Source: Pedobacter sp. Hv1
GTDB taxonomy: Bacteria; Bacteroidota; Bacteroidia; Sphingobacteriales; Sphingobacteriaceae
DNA: 64,000 bases
Assembly: GCF_001412215.1 (NCBI RefSeq)
Contig: NZ_LLWP01000008.1
Span: 1 to 64,000, forward strand
Direction of reading: 5' to 3'
The notes under the pieces were generated by a model. The model saw only the letters and a list, made by a program, of their open reading frames with translations. It made no database searches and was not told where the DNA came from. This document shows positions 35,303 through 44,074 of this stretch, piece after piece (the stretch's first letter is position 1; every line of letters starts with the position of its first letter). The position numbers were made by a program, and so were the translations under genes.

Positions 35303-35339
35303 AGAAAGGGTTCGTTAAACACGAACCCTTTCTATTTTT
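35303..35339. terminator. terminator between thioredoxin-like and MBL-rhodanese genes
   Basis: A perfect 13-bp stem (arms 35303-35315 and 35321-35333, core AAGGGTTCG) with five-base loop and ATTTTTC tail; the flanking genes converge. Confidence 0.92.
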
Positions 35340-35356
35340 CCAATATGAATATGCTG

Positions 35357-36772
35357 TTATACTTTCATTGCTTTGCTTGGGCAAGCAAAATCTGTACGTT
35401 TTAAATTTGTTGTCTTAATTGCAGCATAACCTCCTGCAATATCAATTACATTGTTGATGCCACGTGCTTTTAAAATAGAAGCAGCAATCATAGAACGATA
35501 ACCACCGGCACAATGGATATAATAGCTCTCGTTTGGATTAACTTCTGTAGTCCACTCGTTAATGTAATCTAGAGGACGCGTTAAAGTGGCCTCTAAATGT
35601 TCCGATTCATATTCACCTGGTTTACGTACATCAAGCGCATTGACGTGATTGTTGGTATTTAATATCGTTTCAAATGTTTCGGCAGAAATAGACTCAATCT
35701 GGTCAATATCTTTACCAGAATCTTCCCAGGCAGCCATTCCACCTTCCAAATAGCCAATAGTATTGTCGTATCCAACCCTCGCTAAACGGGTAATGGTTTC
35801 TTGTGCTTTTCCATCCTCAGTTACCAGCAGAATTTCTTGCTTTAAATCTGGCACCAAAGCACCAACCCATGGTGCAAACTGACCATTTAATCCAATATTT
35901 ATTGAATTTGGAATAAATGCCTTTGCAAAAACCTGTGGGTCTCTAGTATCTAAAATTAAGGCGTTGGTTTGGTTGGCCTTGTCTTCAAATGCTTGAGGAT
36001 CTAGCGCCACTAAACCTTTTTCATAAACATCATCAATGCTTTCATAGCCACCTTTGTTCATGGCTGCATTTTTAGCAAAATATTGTGGTGGAGGTAAAAT
36101 ACCATCCGTTACTTCTTTAATAAATTGTTCCTTTGAACTCGCTTTTAGTGCATAATTTACCTCTTTTTGGTGACCTAAAGTATCGAAGGTTTCTTTGCTC
36201 ATATTTTTACCACAAGCAGAGCCTGCACCATGTGCTGGATATACAATTACATCATCAGCTAAGGTTAAAATCTTGTTGTGCAACGAATCATAAAGCGTAG
36301 CTGCCATATCCTCCATCGTTAGCTCACCTTGTTGTGCTAAATCTGGTCTACCCACATCACCAATAAATAAAGTATCGCCAGAAAAAATACAATAATCTTT
36401 ACCGTCTGCGTCTTTAAGCAGATAAGTTGTCGATTCTGGGGTGTGCCCTGGGGTATGTAAGGTAGTTATGGTAATTTCACCTATTTTAAATACCTCATTA
36501 TCTTTTGCAATATGGGTTTCAAAATTGGTTTTCGCCGTTGGGCCATATACAATAGTGGCTCCAGATTTTTCTGCTAAATCTACGTGACCAGAAACAAAAT
36601 CTGCATGAAAGTGGGTTTCAAAAATATATTTGATCTTGACGTTGTTCTGCTCTGCTTTTTTTAAATATGGGCTAACTTCGCGTAGCGGATCAATAATAGC
36701 TGCTTCACCATTACTTTCAATATAATAAGCCGCTTCGGCTAAACATCCTGTATAGATTTGTTCAATTTTCAT
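35357..36772 (-). CDS. MBL-fold hydrolase fused to two rhodanese domains (persulfide dioxygenase-like)
   Basis: A 471-residue fusion. The N-terminal 250 residues are an ETHE1/glyoxalase II-like metallo-beta-lactamase domain (THFHADFVSGH, HTPGHTPES, FSGDTLFIGDVGRPDL, YPAHGAGSACG). The first rhodanese domain (about 255-355) lacks the catalytic Cys; the second has it in IHCAGGYRS near 440. Such fusions oxidise glutathione or other low-molecular-weight persulfides to sulfite and transfer sulfane sulfur. The cytosolic enzyme is probably part of sulfide detoxification and is transcribed alone. Confidence 0.9.
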   Translation of the reverse strand: MKIEQIYTGCLAEAAYYIESNGEAAIIDPLREVSPYLKKAEQNNVKIKYIFETHFHADFVSGHVDLAEKSGATIVYGPTAKTNFETHIAKDNEVFKIGEITITTLHTPGHTPESTTYLLKDADGKDYCIFSGDTLFIGDVGRPDLAQQGELTMEDMAATLYDSLHNKILTLADDVIVYPAHGAGSACGKNMSKETFDTLGHQKEVNYALKASSKEQFIKEVTDGILPPPQYFAKNAAMNKGGYESIDDVYEKGLVALDPQAFEDKANQTNALILDTRDPQVFAKAFIPNSINIGLNGQFAPWVGALVPDLKQEILLVTEDGKAQETITRLARVGYDNTIGYLEGGMAAWEDSGKDIDQIESISAETFETILNTNNHVNALDVRKPGEYESEHLEATLTRPLDYINEWTTEVNPNESYYIHCAGGYRSMIAASILKARGINNVIDIAGGYAAIKTTNLKRTDFACPSKAMKV

Positions 36773-36952
36773 TGGAGTATGTTTTTTTCAAAGGTGAAGA
36801 GATCTTCTTGATCTTGCATCAATCTACAAAGACTAATACCAAGATTTAACCCTTATACACAAAAGTAAGGGTTAATATTTAGAAGCAGAATGATTTTGAT
36901 CATAATTGCAGAAGTTTTACTTAAGCGAATTAATTCCCAGAAGCAAATCCTT

Positions 36953-37969
36953 TTAAACAGTTAATTCACCTGCAATAGCAACTTCTAACAGTTGTTTAAT
37001 TTCAGTTGTATTTAAACCCTGTCCTAAAAGGTACATCAATTTGGTAACCGCAGCCTCGAAAGTCAGATCATAACCACTTACTATCCCCATTTGCTGCAAT
37101 TCTCTACTCGTTTCGTATAAGCCCAATTGTACTGCGCCACCTTTACATTGTGAGATATCTATAATTACCTTATCATTTGCAACTGCTTTTTGCAAACAAG
37201 CGATAAACCAGGGAGCAGTTGTGGTGTTTCCAGAACCAAAAGCCTCTAAAACAATCGCATCTACATCAGATTCTGTAATAGCCTTTACTGCATTTTCGGT
37301 TATGCCGGGATACATTTTTAGCACACCAATGTTCGAATTAAATGTGGTATGGATTTCAAATGGTTTTTCAGGTATTGGGAGAATATAATTAGGATAAAAA
37401 GTTAAATTCACTCCAGCTTCTGCTAAGATTGGGTAATTTGGTGAAGCAAAAGCTTCAAACTTCTCAGAATTATATTTAATAGAACGATTACCTCTAAACA
37501 ACTGATAATCAAAATACACACAAACCTCTGGCACCATTGCCCTTCCATTCTTTTTGGTTGCTGCAATTTCCAATGCGGTAATTAAATTTTCCTTGGCATC
37601 AGTCCTAATTTCGCCTATTGGCAGTTGAGAACCCGTTAAAACTACTGGTTTAGCCAAATTTTGCAACATAAAACTTAAGGCTGCAGCCGTAAATGACATC
37701 GTATCTGAACCGTGTAGAATGACAAAGCCATCAAAATGTTCGTATTCTTGTTTGATCAGCTCAGCCAATGCTTTCCAGATTTCTGGATCCATGTTCGATG
37801 AATCTAAAATAGGATCGAAAGAATGAACAGATAATTGATAATCTAACCTAGCCAATTCTGGAACATTTTCTTTGATCTGTTCAAAGTCAAAAGGAATAAG
37901 TGTACCTGTTTTGGCATCATTTACCATTCCAATGGTTCCGCCAGTATAGATGATTAAAATTTTGGTCAT
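36953..37969 (-). CDS. ansA: type I (cytosolic) L-asparaginase
   Basis: A 338-residue enzyme hydrolysing Asn to Asp. Catalytic Thr12 is in IIYTGGTIGM at the N-terminus and the second site is HGSDTMSFTAAAL; VLTGSQLPIGEIRTDA is also conserved. No signal peptide, so cytosolic. The frame continues upstream to 38074 through the tatD gene, but that extension is not conserved in type; ATG at 37969 gives the normal N-terminus, 13 bases after the tatD stop. The two genes probably form an operon. Confidence 0.93.
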   Translation of the reverse strand: MTKILIIYTGGTIGMVNDAKTGTLIPFDFEQIKENVPELARLDYQLSVHSFDPILDSSNMDPEIWKALAELIKQEYEHFDGFVILHGSDTMSFTAAALSFMLQNLAKPVVLTGSQLPIGEIRTDAKENLITALEIAATKKNGRAMVPEVCVYFDYQLFRGNRSIKYNSEKFEAFASPNYPILAEAGVNLTFYPNYILPIPEKPFEIHTTFNSNIGVLKMYPGITENAVKAITESDVDAIVLEAFGSGNTTTAPWFIACLQKAVANDKVIIDISQCKGGAVQLGLYETSRELQQMGIVSGYDLTFEAAVTKLMYLLGQGLNTTEIKQLLEVAIAGELTV

Positions 37970-37982
37970 GTTATATTTTAAA

Positions 37983-38750
37983 TTAGAGGCTGAAGATTTT
38001 ATTGGCATTTGCAGTAGTAATTTCAGCAACTTCTGCCAAACTGATCTGGTAAATATCTGCAACTTTTTGAGCAATATGTATCAAGTAACTACTTTCATTT
38101 GGCTTACCACGATAAGGAACCGGAGCCAGGTAAGGAGAATCTGTTTCCAAAACGATATGTTGAATAGGTACATCAGCTAAAACTAAATCCAACCCCGCCT
38201 TTTTATAAGTGACTACCCCACCAATGCCTAAATAAAACCCTAGATTGATGGCACGTTGAGCCTGTACTAAATTGCCAGTAAAACAATGAAAAATTCCTTT
38301 TAGCTTTTCATCATTCAATTCTTCCAGTATTTCAAAAACCTCATCAAATGCTTCTCTACAATGGATAACAAAAGGCAAATTGAGATTTTTTGCCCAATTG
38401 ATCTGTTGTTTAAATGCATCTTGTTGTATGCCCAAGGTCGATTTATCCCAATACAGATCAATCCCTATTTCTCCAATGGCATAAATTTTTCGCTGTGCAA
38501 TGCTCTGATAAATAGTTGAAAGTTGGGTTTCATAATCCTCTTTTACATCACAAGGGTGTAGACCTGCCATTGCGAAGCAATTTTCTGGATAACGGCTCAC
38601 CAGATCATCAATCATTTTAATAGAAGCCACATCAACATTAGGCAAAAAGAGTCGTTTCACATCAAAGGCCAAACAACGCTCCATTAATTGTGCTTGTTTG
38701 GTTAAATCTTGTTCGTAATATAAATGGGTATGGGTATCGGTTAGCAACAT
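37983..38750 (-). CDS. TatD family metal-dependent DNase
   Basis: A 255-residue TIM-barrel hydrolase: DTHTHLYYEQD at the N-terminus gives the first metal ligands, then AIGEIGIDLYWD, FVIHCREAFDE, GIFHCFTGN and LETDSPYLAP. TatD/YcfH proteins are 3'-exonucleases or tRNA-editing-related deacylases. A longer frame reaches 38816 but crosses the terminator at 38796-38828; ATG at 38750 (MLLTDTHTH) is the typical start. Confidence 0.93.
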   Translation of the reverse strand: MLLTDTHTHLYYEQDLTKQAQLMERCLAFDVKRLFLPNVDVASIKMIDDLVSRYPENCFAMAGLHPCDVKEDYETQLSTIYQSIAQRKIYAIGEIGIDLYWDKSTLGIQQDAFKQQINWAKNLNLPFVIHCREAFDEVFEILEELNDEKLKGIFHCFTGNLVQAQRAINLGFYLGIGGVVTYKKAGLDLVLADVPIQHIVLETDSPYLAPVPYRGKPNESSYLIHIAQKVADIYQISLAEVAEITTANANKIFSL

Positions 38751-38795
38751 ATACAAAGGTATTTTATTATTTGCTAATACAGAGAAATGAACCAT

Positions 38796-38828
38796 AAAAA
38801 AAGCCCTGCTCATCAACTGAACAGGGCT
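38796..38828 (-). terminator. terminator after first FKBP gene
   Basis: On the minus strand AGCCCTG (38828-38822) pairs with CAGGGCT (38808-38802), followed by seven T. It separates the FKBP gene from tatD. Confidence 0.88.
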
Positions 38829-38850
38829 AATATCTTAAAATGGTTTTATC

Positions 38851-39840
38851 CTATTTTTTAGGAGCTACAACTGGAGCCGTTACAGGAGCTGCGCCAGCTT
38901 TTTGTTTTTTAATATCAACCAATTCAATATCGAAAACTACTGGAGAGTATGGACCTATTCTACCACCTCCTTGTGGGCCATAAGCTAAAGCAGAAGGCAA
39001 TACAGCAGTAATTTTACCACCTTTACCAATTAACAATGCTGCCTCAACAAATCCTTTAAAAACACCTTCACTCAATGGAATTGGACGAGGACCATAAGTA
39101 GCTCCTGGTGCTTGTGGCATTGTTTTTTTAGCTATACTCTCTACGCTGGTATCAAATACGTTATCATTACCATCAGATTTTTTGGTGGTAAATTTACCTG
39201 TATAGTTTACCATTACTGTATCGCCCATTACTGGCTTCTCAGCACTACCAGGAGCTGTAATTACATATTGTAAGCCACTTGGAGTAGTAGTTGTTTTAAG
39301 CTTGTTATCAGCTATATATTTTTTAATTAAACCTGCTTCACTATTTTTTTTCTTCTCCGAAACTTCTTTGTAATCATTTTGGAAAAAATCATTTGCTCTT
39401 TTCTGGAAAGTAGAATCTGCCTCGTTAGCTTTTTTAGCAAATACTTTGTGGAATACAACGGTATAGTTTAGGTATTTGTCCTTTTTAAAACTTTCTAGTC
39501 GCGGTTGTTTAGTATAGTGATCCATTGTGTCAGCATTTAATTTGAAAGAAACACTATCTCCTTCACCAAACTGTGATAAGATGTCATTCATATCTCCACC
39601 GTACATTTTTTTAGCTACAGGAAATATTTGAGCCATCCCTGTATCATAACTACTAAACTCTACCGAATCGTTGTCATGTCTTAAAATAAAATCAACCTTT
39701 ACAATATCACCTTCTTTAATTTTATCTTTTCCTCCGGCTTTATATATTGTATATAGTGTACCACCAGCACCTTTTTTCTCACTTTTACATGCAGCCAAAC
39801 CTAAAGTTGCGGCTATAAGAATCACTAAACTTTTTTTCAT
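38851..39840 (-). CDS. FKBP-type peptidyl-prolyl isomerase lipoprotein (copy A)
   Basis: A 329-residue lipoprotein: lipobox LAAC near residue 17, a novel acidic/basic N-terminal region with coiled-coil potential (to about 190), then an FKBP domain with VMVNYTGKFTTKK, VFDTSVES, PIPLSEGVFKGF and LAYGPQGGG. The long frame to 39915 is rejected because ATG at 39840 begins a standard lipoprotein signal. The domain has an insertion (SDGNDN) before FDT and Phe at the usual Trp position, so isomerase activity may be altered. Two candidate -7 boxes lie upstream (39920-39913; 39882-39875). A tandem paralogue lies upstream at 40048. Confidence 0.88.
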   Translation of the reverse strand: MKKSLVILIAATLGLAACKSEKKGAGGTLYTIYKAGGKDKIKEGDIVKVDFILRHDNDSVEFSSYDTGMAQIFPVAKKMYGGDMNDILSQFGEGDSVSFKLNADTMDHYTKQPRLESFKKDKYLNYTVVFHKVFAKKANEADSTFQKRANDFFQNDYKEVSEKKKNSEAGLIKKYIADNKLKTTTTPSGLQYVITAPGSAEKPVMGDTVMVNYTGKFTTKKSDGNDNVFDTSVESIAKKTMPQAPGATYGPRPIPLSEGVFKGFVEAALLIGKGGKITAVLPSALAYGPQGGGRIGPYSPVVFDIELVDIKKQKAGAAPVTAPVVAPKK

Positions 39841-39990
39841 TATCTTTTTTCGTTTTTTTAATAGTTTATTTTTCCAAATATATCTCATTACTTGGAAATC
39901 TTTTACCAAATGCAAAGATAATTTAAGTTATCAATTTTTAAGAAAATTAAATTGCAGCCATAGTACTTTTTATAAAAGAAGAATAGGCTC

Positions 39991-40032
39991 AATAAAAAGC
40001 CCTGTTTAATGTTTTAAACAGGGCTTTTTATT
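39991..40032. terminator. terminator between the two FKBP paralogues
   Basis: Perfect 18-bp stem (39991-40008 with 40015-40032, core AGCCCTGTTTA) with six-base loop and T-rich flanks on the minus strand. It shares the AGCCCTGTT sequence with the other FKBP terminator, as expected if copied with the gene. Confidence 0.92.
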
Positions 40033-40047
40033 TTAAACTAACTACTT

Positions 40048-41034
40048 TTATTTTTTCGGAACAGTAACTGGAGCAGGCACAGTTGTTGGCGCCACTCCTT
40101 TTTTGATATCTTTTAATTCAACATCAAAAACCAAAGGTGAATAAGGACCTATCGGACCTCCACCTTGTGGTCCATAGCCTAATTTTGAGGGTAATATCAC
40201 AGTAATTTTGCCTCCTTTAGCAAGCATTAAAACAGCTTCAGAAAAACCTTTGGCAACATTTTCGGTTAATGGAATAGGTCTAGGGCCATAAACAGCCATA
40301 GGGTTAGCAGGCATTGTTTTCTTAGCTATACTCTCTACGCTAGTATCGAATACATTATCATTACCATCAGATTTTTTGGTGGTAAACTTACCAGTATAGT
40401 CAACCATCACTGTATCGCCCATATTAGGTCGAGGCCCACTACCTGGTGCAGTAATTACATAATTTAGACCACTTTTGGTAGTTGTAACTTTTAGCTTATT
40501 GTCTGCAATATATTTTTTAATCGCTGCGTCTTCGCCTTTTTTTCTTTTCTCAACATAGGTTTTATAGTCTGCTTCAAAATATTCATTCACTCTTTTTCTG
40601 AAAGAACTATCGGCTTCATTTGCTTTCTTTGGAAATACTTTGGCGATTTTAACAGTAAAGTTCAAATATTTATCATTTTTATCATTTTCAGGTCTCGGCT
40701 GTTTGGTACGATTAACCATTGTATCAATATTTAATTTAAATGTTACACTATCTCCTTCGCCAAAAAGCAGTAGTACATCATTCATATCTCCAGCGTAACT
40801 CTTTTTACCAACAGGAAATATTTTAGACATCGATGCATCATAAGTACTATATATAATAGAATCTTTATCATTGGTCTGAATATAATCTACTTTAATATAA
40901 TCACCTTCTTTAATTTTTTCTTTCCCTTCAGATTTGTGAATAGTATATAACAACCCTCCAGGACCTTTTTTCTCATTTTTACAAGCTGTTAACCCTAAAG
41001 TTGCTGCTAAAAGAATTACTAAACCTTTTTTCAT
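40048..41034 (-). CDS. FKBP-type peptidyl-prolyl isomerase lipoprotein (copy B)
   Basis: A 328-residue lipoprotein and tandem duplicate of the gene at 38851: the same lipobox LTAC, N-terminal domain and FKBP core (VMVDYTGKFTTKKSDGNDN, PIPLTENVAKGF, LGYGPQGGG). The N-terminal half differs at many positions, but the block from SDGNDN through AKKTMP is almost identical at the DNA level (40305-40420 versus 39110-39225), which suggests gene conversion or strong constraint. The Tyr of LAYG is replaced within LGYG. It is anchored in the outer or inner membrane, facing the periplasm. Confidence 0.88.
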   Translation of the reverse strand: MKKGLVILLAATLGLTACKNEKKGPGGLLYTIHKSEGKEKIKEGDYIKVDYIQTNDKDSIIYSTYDASMSKIFPVGKKSYAGDMNDVLLLFGEGDSVTFKLNIDTMVNRTKQPRPENDKNDKYLNFTVKIAKVFPKKANEADSSFRKRVNEYFEADYKTYVEKRKKGEDAAIKKYIADNKLKVTTTKSGLNYVITAPGSGPRPNMGDTVMVDYTGKFTTKKSDGNDNVFDTSVESIAKKTMPANPMAVYGPRPIPLTENVAKGFSEAVLMLAKGGKITVILPSKLGYGPQGGGPIGPYSPLVFDVELKDIKKGVAPTTVPAPVTVPKK

Positions 41035-41065
41035 TGTATTTTTTTATGATTTGTTGATTAAATAT

Positions 41066-42076
41066 TTATTGTAATAGCTGAGATTTATACTCAGGTAAAA
41101 TTGATTTAAATTGAGCAACGGTATCCATTAAATTTTTATCAGATGCGCCACCAGCGGCATTTCTATGCCCTCCTCCGTTAAAATATTTTTTACAGATCTC
41201 ATTTGCCGGAAAATCTCCGGTTGAACGTAAAGATAGTTTAACCTTATCTGTTCTTTCTATAATAAATGCGGCTAATTTAATTCCGTTTATAGACAATGCA
41301 TAGTTTACTATTCCTTCGGTATCACCTGTAGCAATATTATAGGCTTTAAGCTCTTCTGCAGTAACGGTAATAATAGCCGTATTAAACTCTCTTAATATGT
41401 CTAACTTATTAGATAAACAATGTCCTAGAAAGCGTAAACGGTTTTCTGAGGCATTGTCATACACCAATTGATGAATACGCCAGTGCTCAGCCCCCAGATC
41501 AATTAAATCTGCTGCAATGCGGTATACTGTAGAGGTAGCTGAGGGGAAGCGGAATGAACCAGAATCTGTCATGATACCCGTATATAAACACGTAGCTACA
41601 TCTTTATTGATCAATCCACCATCATTAAGTTCATTTACGATAAAATCATAAACCAATTGAGCTGCAGCACAAGCATTGATATTCCAATGACGGTAATCAT
41701 CAAAATCCTCTGGCTCTAAATGATGATCGATCATCAATTTCAGACCCGGGGCATTACGAATGTGCTCTCCTAATTCGTTGATTCTATTTAAAGTATTAAA
41801 ATCACAGCAAAAAATAAGCTGCGCATCGTTTACCAATTGTACAGCCTGCTCTTCTGCTTCGGTATATATAATTACATTAGAATTATTAGGCAACCAATGT
41901 AAAAAATCTGGATAATCTGTAGGTGTAATTACAGTTACATGATGCCCTTTTTGAATTAGATAAGCATATAAGCCCAAAGAAGAGCCCATCGCATCACCAT
42001 CTGGTTTATGATGCGTTGTAATTACAATCTTTTGAGGTGTAGCTAATACTGTTTTTAATTCCGAAATTGATATCAT
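41066..42076 (-). CDS. DHH phosphoesterase (NrnA-like oligoribonuclease/pAp phosphatase)
   Basis: A 336-residue DHH-DHHA1 protein: HHKPDGDAMGSSLG near residue 20 and FCCDFN give metal ligands, the DHH motif is in LMIDHHLEP, TGIMTDSGSFRFPS follows, and GGGHRNAAGG is the DHHA1 signature. NrnA degrades nanoRNAs and 3'-phosphoadenosine 5'-phosphate. Bacteroidota often lack Orn, so this is likely the functional substitute. A -7 box TAGCTTTG lies 16 bases before the ATG (42100-42093). Confidence 0.9.
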   Translation of the reverse strand: MISISELKTVLATPQKIVITTHHKPDGDAMGSSLGLYAYLIQKGHHVTVITPTDYPDFLHWLPNNSNVIIYTEAEEQAVQLVNDAQLIFCCDFNTLNRINELGEHIRNAPGLKLMIDHHLEPEDFDDYRHWNINACAAAQLVYDFIVNELNDGGLINKDVATCLYTGIMTDSGSFRFPSATSTVYRIAADLIDLGAEHWRIHQLVYDNASENRLRFLGHCLSNKLDILREFNTAIITVTAEELKAYNIATGDTEGIVNYALSINGIKLAAFIIERTDKVKLSLRSTGDFPANEICKKYFNGGGHRNAAGGASDKNLMDTVAQFKSILPEYKSQLLQ

Positions 42077-42163
42077 ATTATTTTTGCGCCTGCAAAGCTA
42101 ACGATTTTAGGTTTAATTGATTGCTTTTATTCACTTAGCTTTTAATATTAAATAAAGAAAGCG

Positions 42164-42171
42164 TATTTTTG
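42164..42171 (+). promoter_or_regulatory. -7 box TATTTTTG for ndk
   Basis: A perfect TAnnTTTG element ends 23 bases before the ndk ATG at 42195. Confidence 0.55.
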
Positions 42172-42194
42172 CAAAAAATTTCAATTAAATAGAG

Positions 42195-42614
42195 ATGAGT
42201 ACGAATAGAACATTTACAATGATTAAGCCTGATGCAGTTGCAAACGGGCACATTGGCGCAATCATTAACGATATTACAAATGCTGGTTTTAAAATCATTG
42301 CATTAAAATACACTAAATTAACTGCAGAAACTGCTGGCGAATTTTATGCTGTGCATAAAGCACGTCCATTTTATGGCGATTTAGTAAGCTTTATGTCTTC
42401 TGGACCTATCGTTGCTGCTATCTTAGAAAAAGATAATGCAATTGAAGATTTCAGAAACTTAATTGGTGCTACTAATCCTGCTGAAGCAGCTGAAGGAACT
42501 ATCCGTCAGAAATATGCAAAATCAATTGATGCAAATGCTGTACACGGTTCTGATTCTGATGAGAATGCACAAATTGAAGGCGACTTCTTTTTTACAGCTG
42601 CTGAGCGTTTCTAA
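42195..42614 (+). CDS. ndk: nucleoside diphosphate kinase
   Basis: A 139-residue enzyme exchanging the terminal phosphate between NTPs and NDPs. It begins with [14 protein letters not shown] and has the phospho-His motif [12 protein letters not shown] at about 114-125. Length matches the typical prokaryotic enzyme. It has its own -7 box and a terminator. Confidence 0.96.
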   Translation: MSTNRTFTMIKPDAVANGHIGAIINDITNAGFKIIALKYTKLTAETAGEFYAVHKARPFYGDLVSFMSSGPIVAAILEKDNAIEDFRNLIGATNPAEAAEGTIRQKYAKSIDANAVHGSDSDENAQIEGDFFFTAAERF

Positions 42615-42636
42615 ACCAGCATCACCTTATTTACAG

Positions 42637-42705
42637 AACGTCATTTCGAACGGAAATCAGAGAATATCTTTTCTCTTAACCTCTATTTCGAAATGACGTT
42701 TTTTT
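42637..42705 (+). terminator. long-loop terminator after ndk
   Basis: A perfect 14-bp stem (AACGTCATTTCGAA at 42637-42650 with 42687-42700) encloses a 36-base loop and is followed by T7. The AACGTCATTTCGAACGG stem start resembles interspersed repeats of Sphingobacteria (from memory). Confidence 0.75.
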
Positions 42706-42748
42706 ATGGGGATTTTTATTTTGTATATTTCGACCTTAAAATTGATAA

Positions 42749-43519
42749 ATGAAGAAAATATTTTTTGCCGCTTTAATCACTGTTGTTGGTTTTAGCGCTA
42801 ATGCACAAACAAAAAGCAAAACAACCATTGCTAAAAAACCTACTTCTACCACAAAAACCAGTACCAACTCAAAACCTATTGCCAAAGTATCAACCTTTAA
42901 GAACAATCTGGATTCTGCTTGTTATGCCTTAGGATTAAGTGTAGCCAGCAGTTTTAAATCTGGCGGTTTAACTACCATCAATTACGAATCGTTTAACAAA
43001 GGACTAACTGATGCCTTAACTGGAGCTAATCCAAGCTTAAGTCAGGAAAAAGCACAAGAAGCGATTGCCAAACTTTTCGAAAGTTTCAGCAAACAAAGAG
43101 AAGAAGTTGAAAAACAAAAATATTCGGCTAACGTAAATGAAGGAGCTAATTTTTTAGCACAGAATAAGAATAAACCTGGCGTTAAAACAACTGCAAGTGG
43201 TTTACAATACGAGGTAATTACTGCTGGAACTGGAGCTAAGCCTAAAGATACAGATAATGTAACTGTACATTACAAAGGTACTTTACTTAATGGAACCCAA
43301 TTTGACAGCTCTTATGATCGTGGCGAGCCTGCAAAATTTGGCCTAAATCAAGTGATTAAAGGCTGGACTGAAGGTGTGCAATTAATGCCTGAAGGCTCAA
43401 AATATCGCTTTTTTATTCCTTATCATTTAGCTTATGGATCAAGAGCTACGCCAGATGGAAGTATCCCTCCTTTTAGTACTTTAATTTTCGAAGTAGAATT
43501 GATTAAGGTAGGTCAATAA
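42749..43519 (+). CDS. FKBP-type peptidyl-prolyl isomerase (FkpA/Mip-like)
   Basis: A 256-residue periplasmic isomerase: signal peptide at 1-20 (GFSANAQ), Lys/Thr-rich linker, FKBP_N dimerisation domain at about 50-140 (LDSACYALGLSVASSF), then an FKBP domain with VTVHYKGTLLNGTQFDSSYDRGEPA, VIKGWTEGVQLMPEGSKYRFFIP and LAYGSRATPDGSIPPFSTLIFEVEL. All usual active-site residues, including the Trp and Asp, are present, unlike the lipoprotein FKBPs at 38851 and 40048. Confidence 0.92.
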   Translation: MKKIFFAALITVVGFSANAQTKSKTTIAKKPTSTTKTSTNSKPIAKVSTFKNNLDSACYALGLSVASSFKSGGLTTINYESFNKGLTDALTGANPSLSQEKAQEAIAKLFESFSKQREEVEKQKYSANVNEGANFLAQNKNKPGVKTTASGLQYEVITAGTGAKPKDTDNVTVHYKGTLLNGTQFDSSYDRGEPAKFGLNQVIKGWTEGVQLMPEGSKYRFFIPYHLAYGSRATPDGSIPPFSTLIFEVELIKVGQ

Positions 43520-43574
43520 GTAAAAATCAAACTATTCATGTGTTCATGTGTTTTATCAACCAAAACATAGGATC

Positions 43575-43748
43575 ATGAAAAAATATAGTACGCTAACAGT
43601 TATTGCCATTTTGGTTACAACTTTAACCAGTTGCCAATTGGTTGAAGGCATATTTAAGGCTGGTGTTTGGACCGGGATAATTGTTGTTGTAGTTGTGTTA
43701 GCCTTAATTATCTGGCTAATTGCTAAAGTTTTTGGCGGAAGAGATTAA
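43575..43748 (+). CDS. small lipoprotein with transmembrane helix
   Basis: A 57-residue protein: lipobox LTSC (C20), a short spacer (QLVEGIFKAG) and a strong transmembrane helix (VWTGIIVVVVVLALIIWLIA) ending in KVFGGRD. ATG at 43575 gives the lipoprotein start; the open frame begins earlier at 43548. I believe small proteins of this shape are sometimes mislabelled as phosphatidate cytidylyltransferase; there is no enzymatic motif. Function unknown. Confidence 0.7.
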   Translation: MKKYSTLTVIAILVTTLTSCQLVEGIFKAGVWTGIIVVVVVLALIIWLIAKVFGGRD

Positions 43749-43754
43749 AATAAG

Positions 43755-43785
43755 GCCATTTGGTAAATACCGAATGGCTTTTTTT
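43755..43785. terminator. terminator between small lipoprotein and DUF721 gene
   Basis: Stem GCCATTTGGTA/TACCGAATGGC (one G-T pair, two-base loop) with T7 on the plus strand; the genes converge on it. Confidence 0.85.
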
Positions 43786-44074
43786 ATAAAAACACAATTT
43801 CTGTGATTACTTCTGAACCTGCTCTTTCATTCAATTTTTGGATAATACCTGTTCTTACCATCAATAATTCATTTTTAATTACGGATGATTCTATTCTAAC
43901 AAAGAGTTTTTTCTGACTTACATAAATCTGGGTAGTCCTGTTGGCAACTGCGGTACCCATCAACTCTGGCCAATGTGCCACCACACCAGTTTCATCGTAC
44001 TTACCACGCAAACGGTAAACCGAGAGCATTTTGGTAATTGCATCTTTAAGGGTAATATCGTTTGGTTTACGCAT
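43784..44074 (-). CDS. DUF721 / DciA-like protein
   Basis: A 96-residue protein with the DUF721 KH-like domain (VVAHWPELMGTAVANRT, LFVRIESSVIKNELL). DciA is the predicted ancestral helicase operator that aids DnaB loading. The overlap with recF (8 bp) and the same strand support a replication-repair role. It is shorter than actinobacterial DciA, as is usual in Bacteroidota. Confidence 0.88.
   Translation of the reverse strand: MRKPNDITLKDAITKMLSVYRLRGKYDETGVVAHWPELMGTAVANRTTQIYVSQKKLFVRIESSVIKNELLMVRTGIIQKLNERAGSEVITEIVFL

Noticed and set aside
37970..38074. N-terminal extension of asparaginase into the tatD gene
   Set aside because: It overlaps tatD coding sequence and displaces the conserved IIYTGGTIG start; ATG at 37969 fits the family.
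38751..38816. N-terminal extension of TatD
   Set aside because: It runs over the terminator of the preceding FKBP gene (38796-38828).
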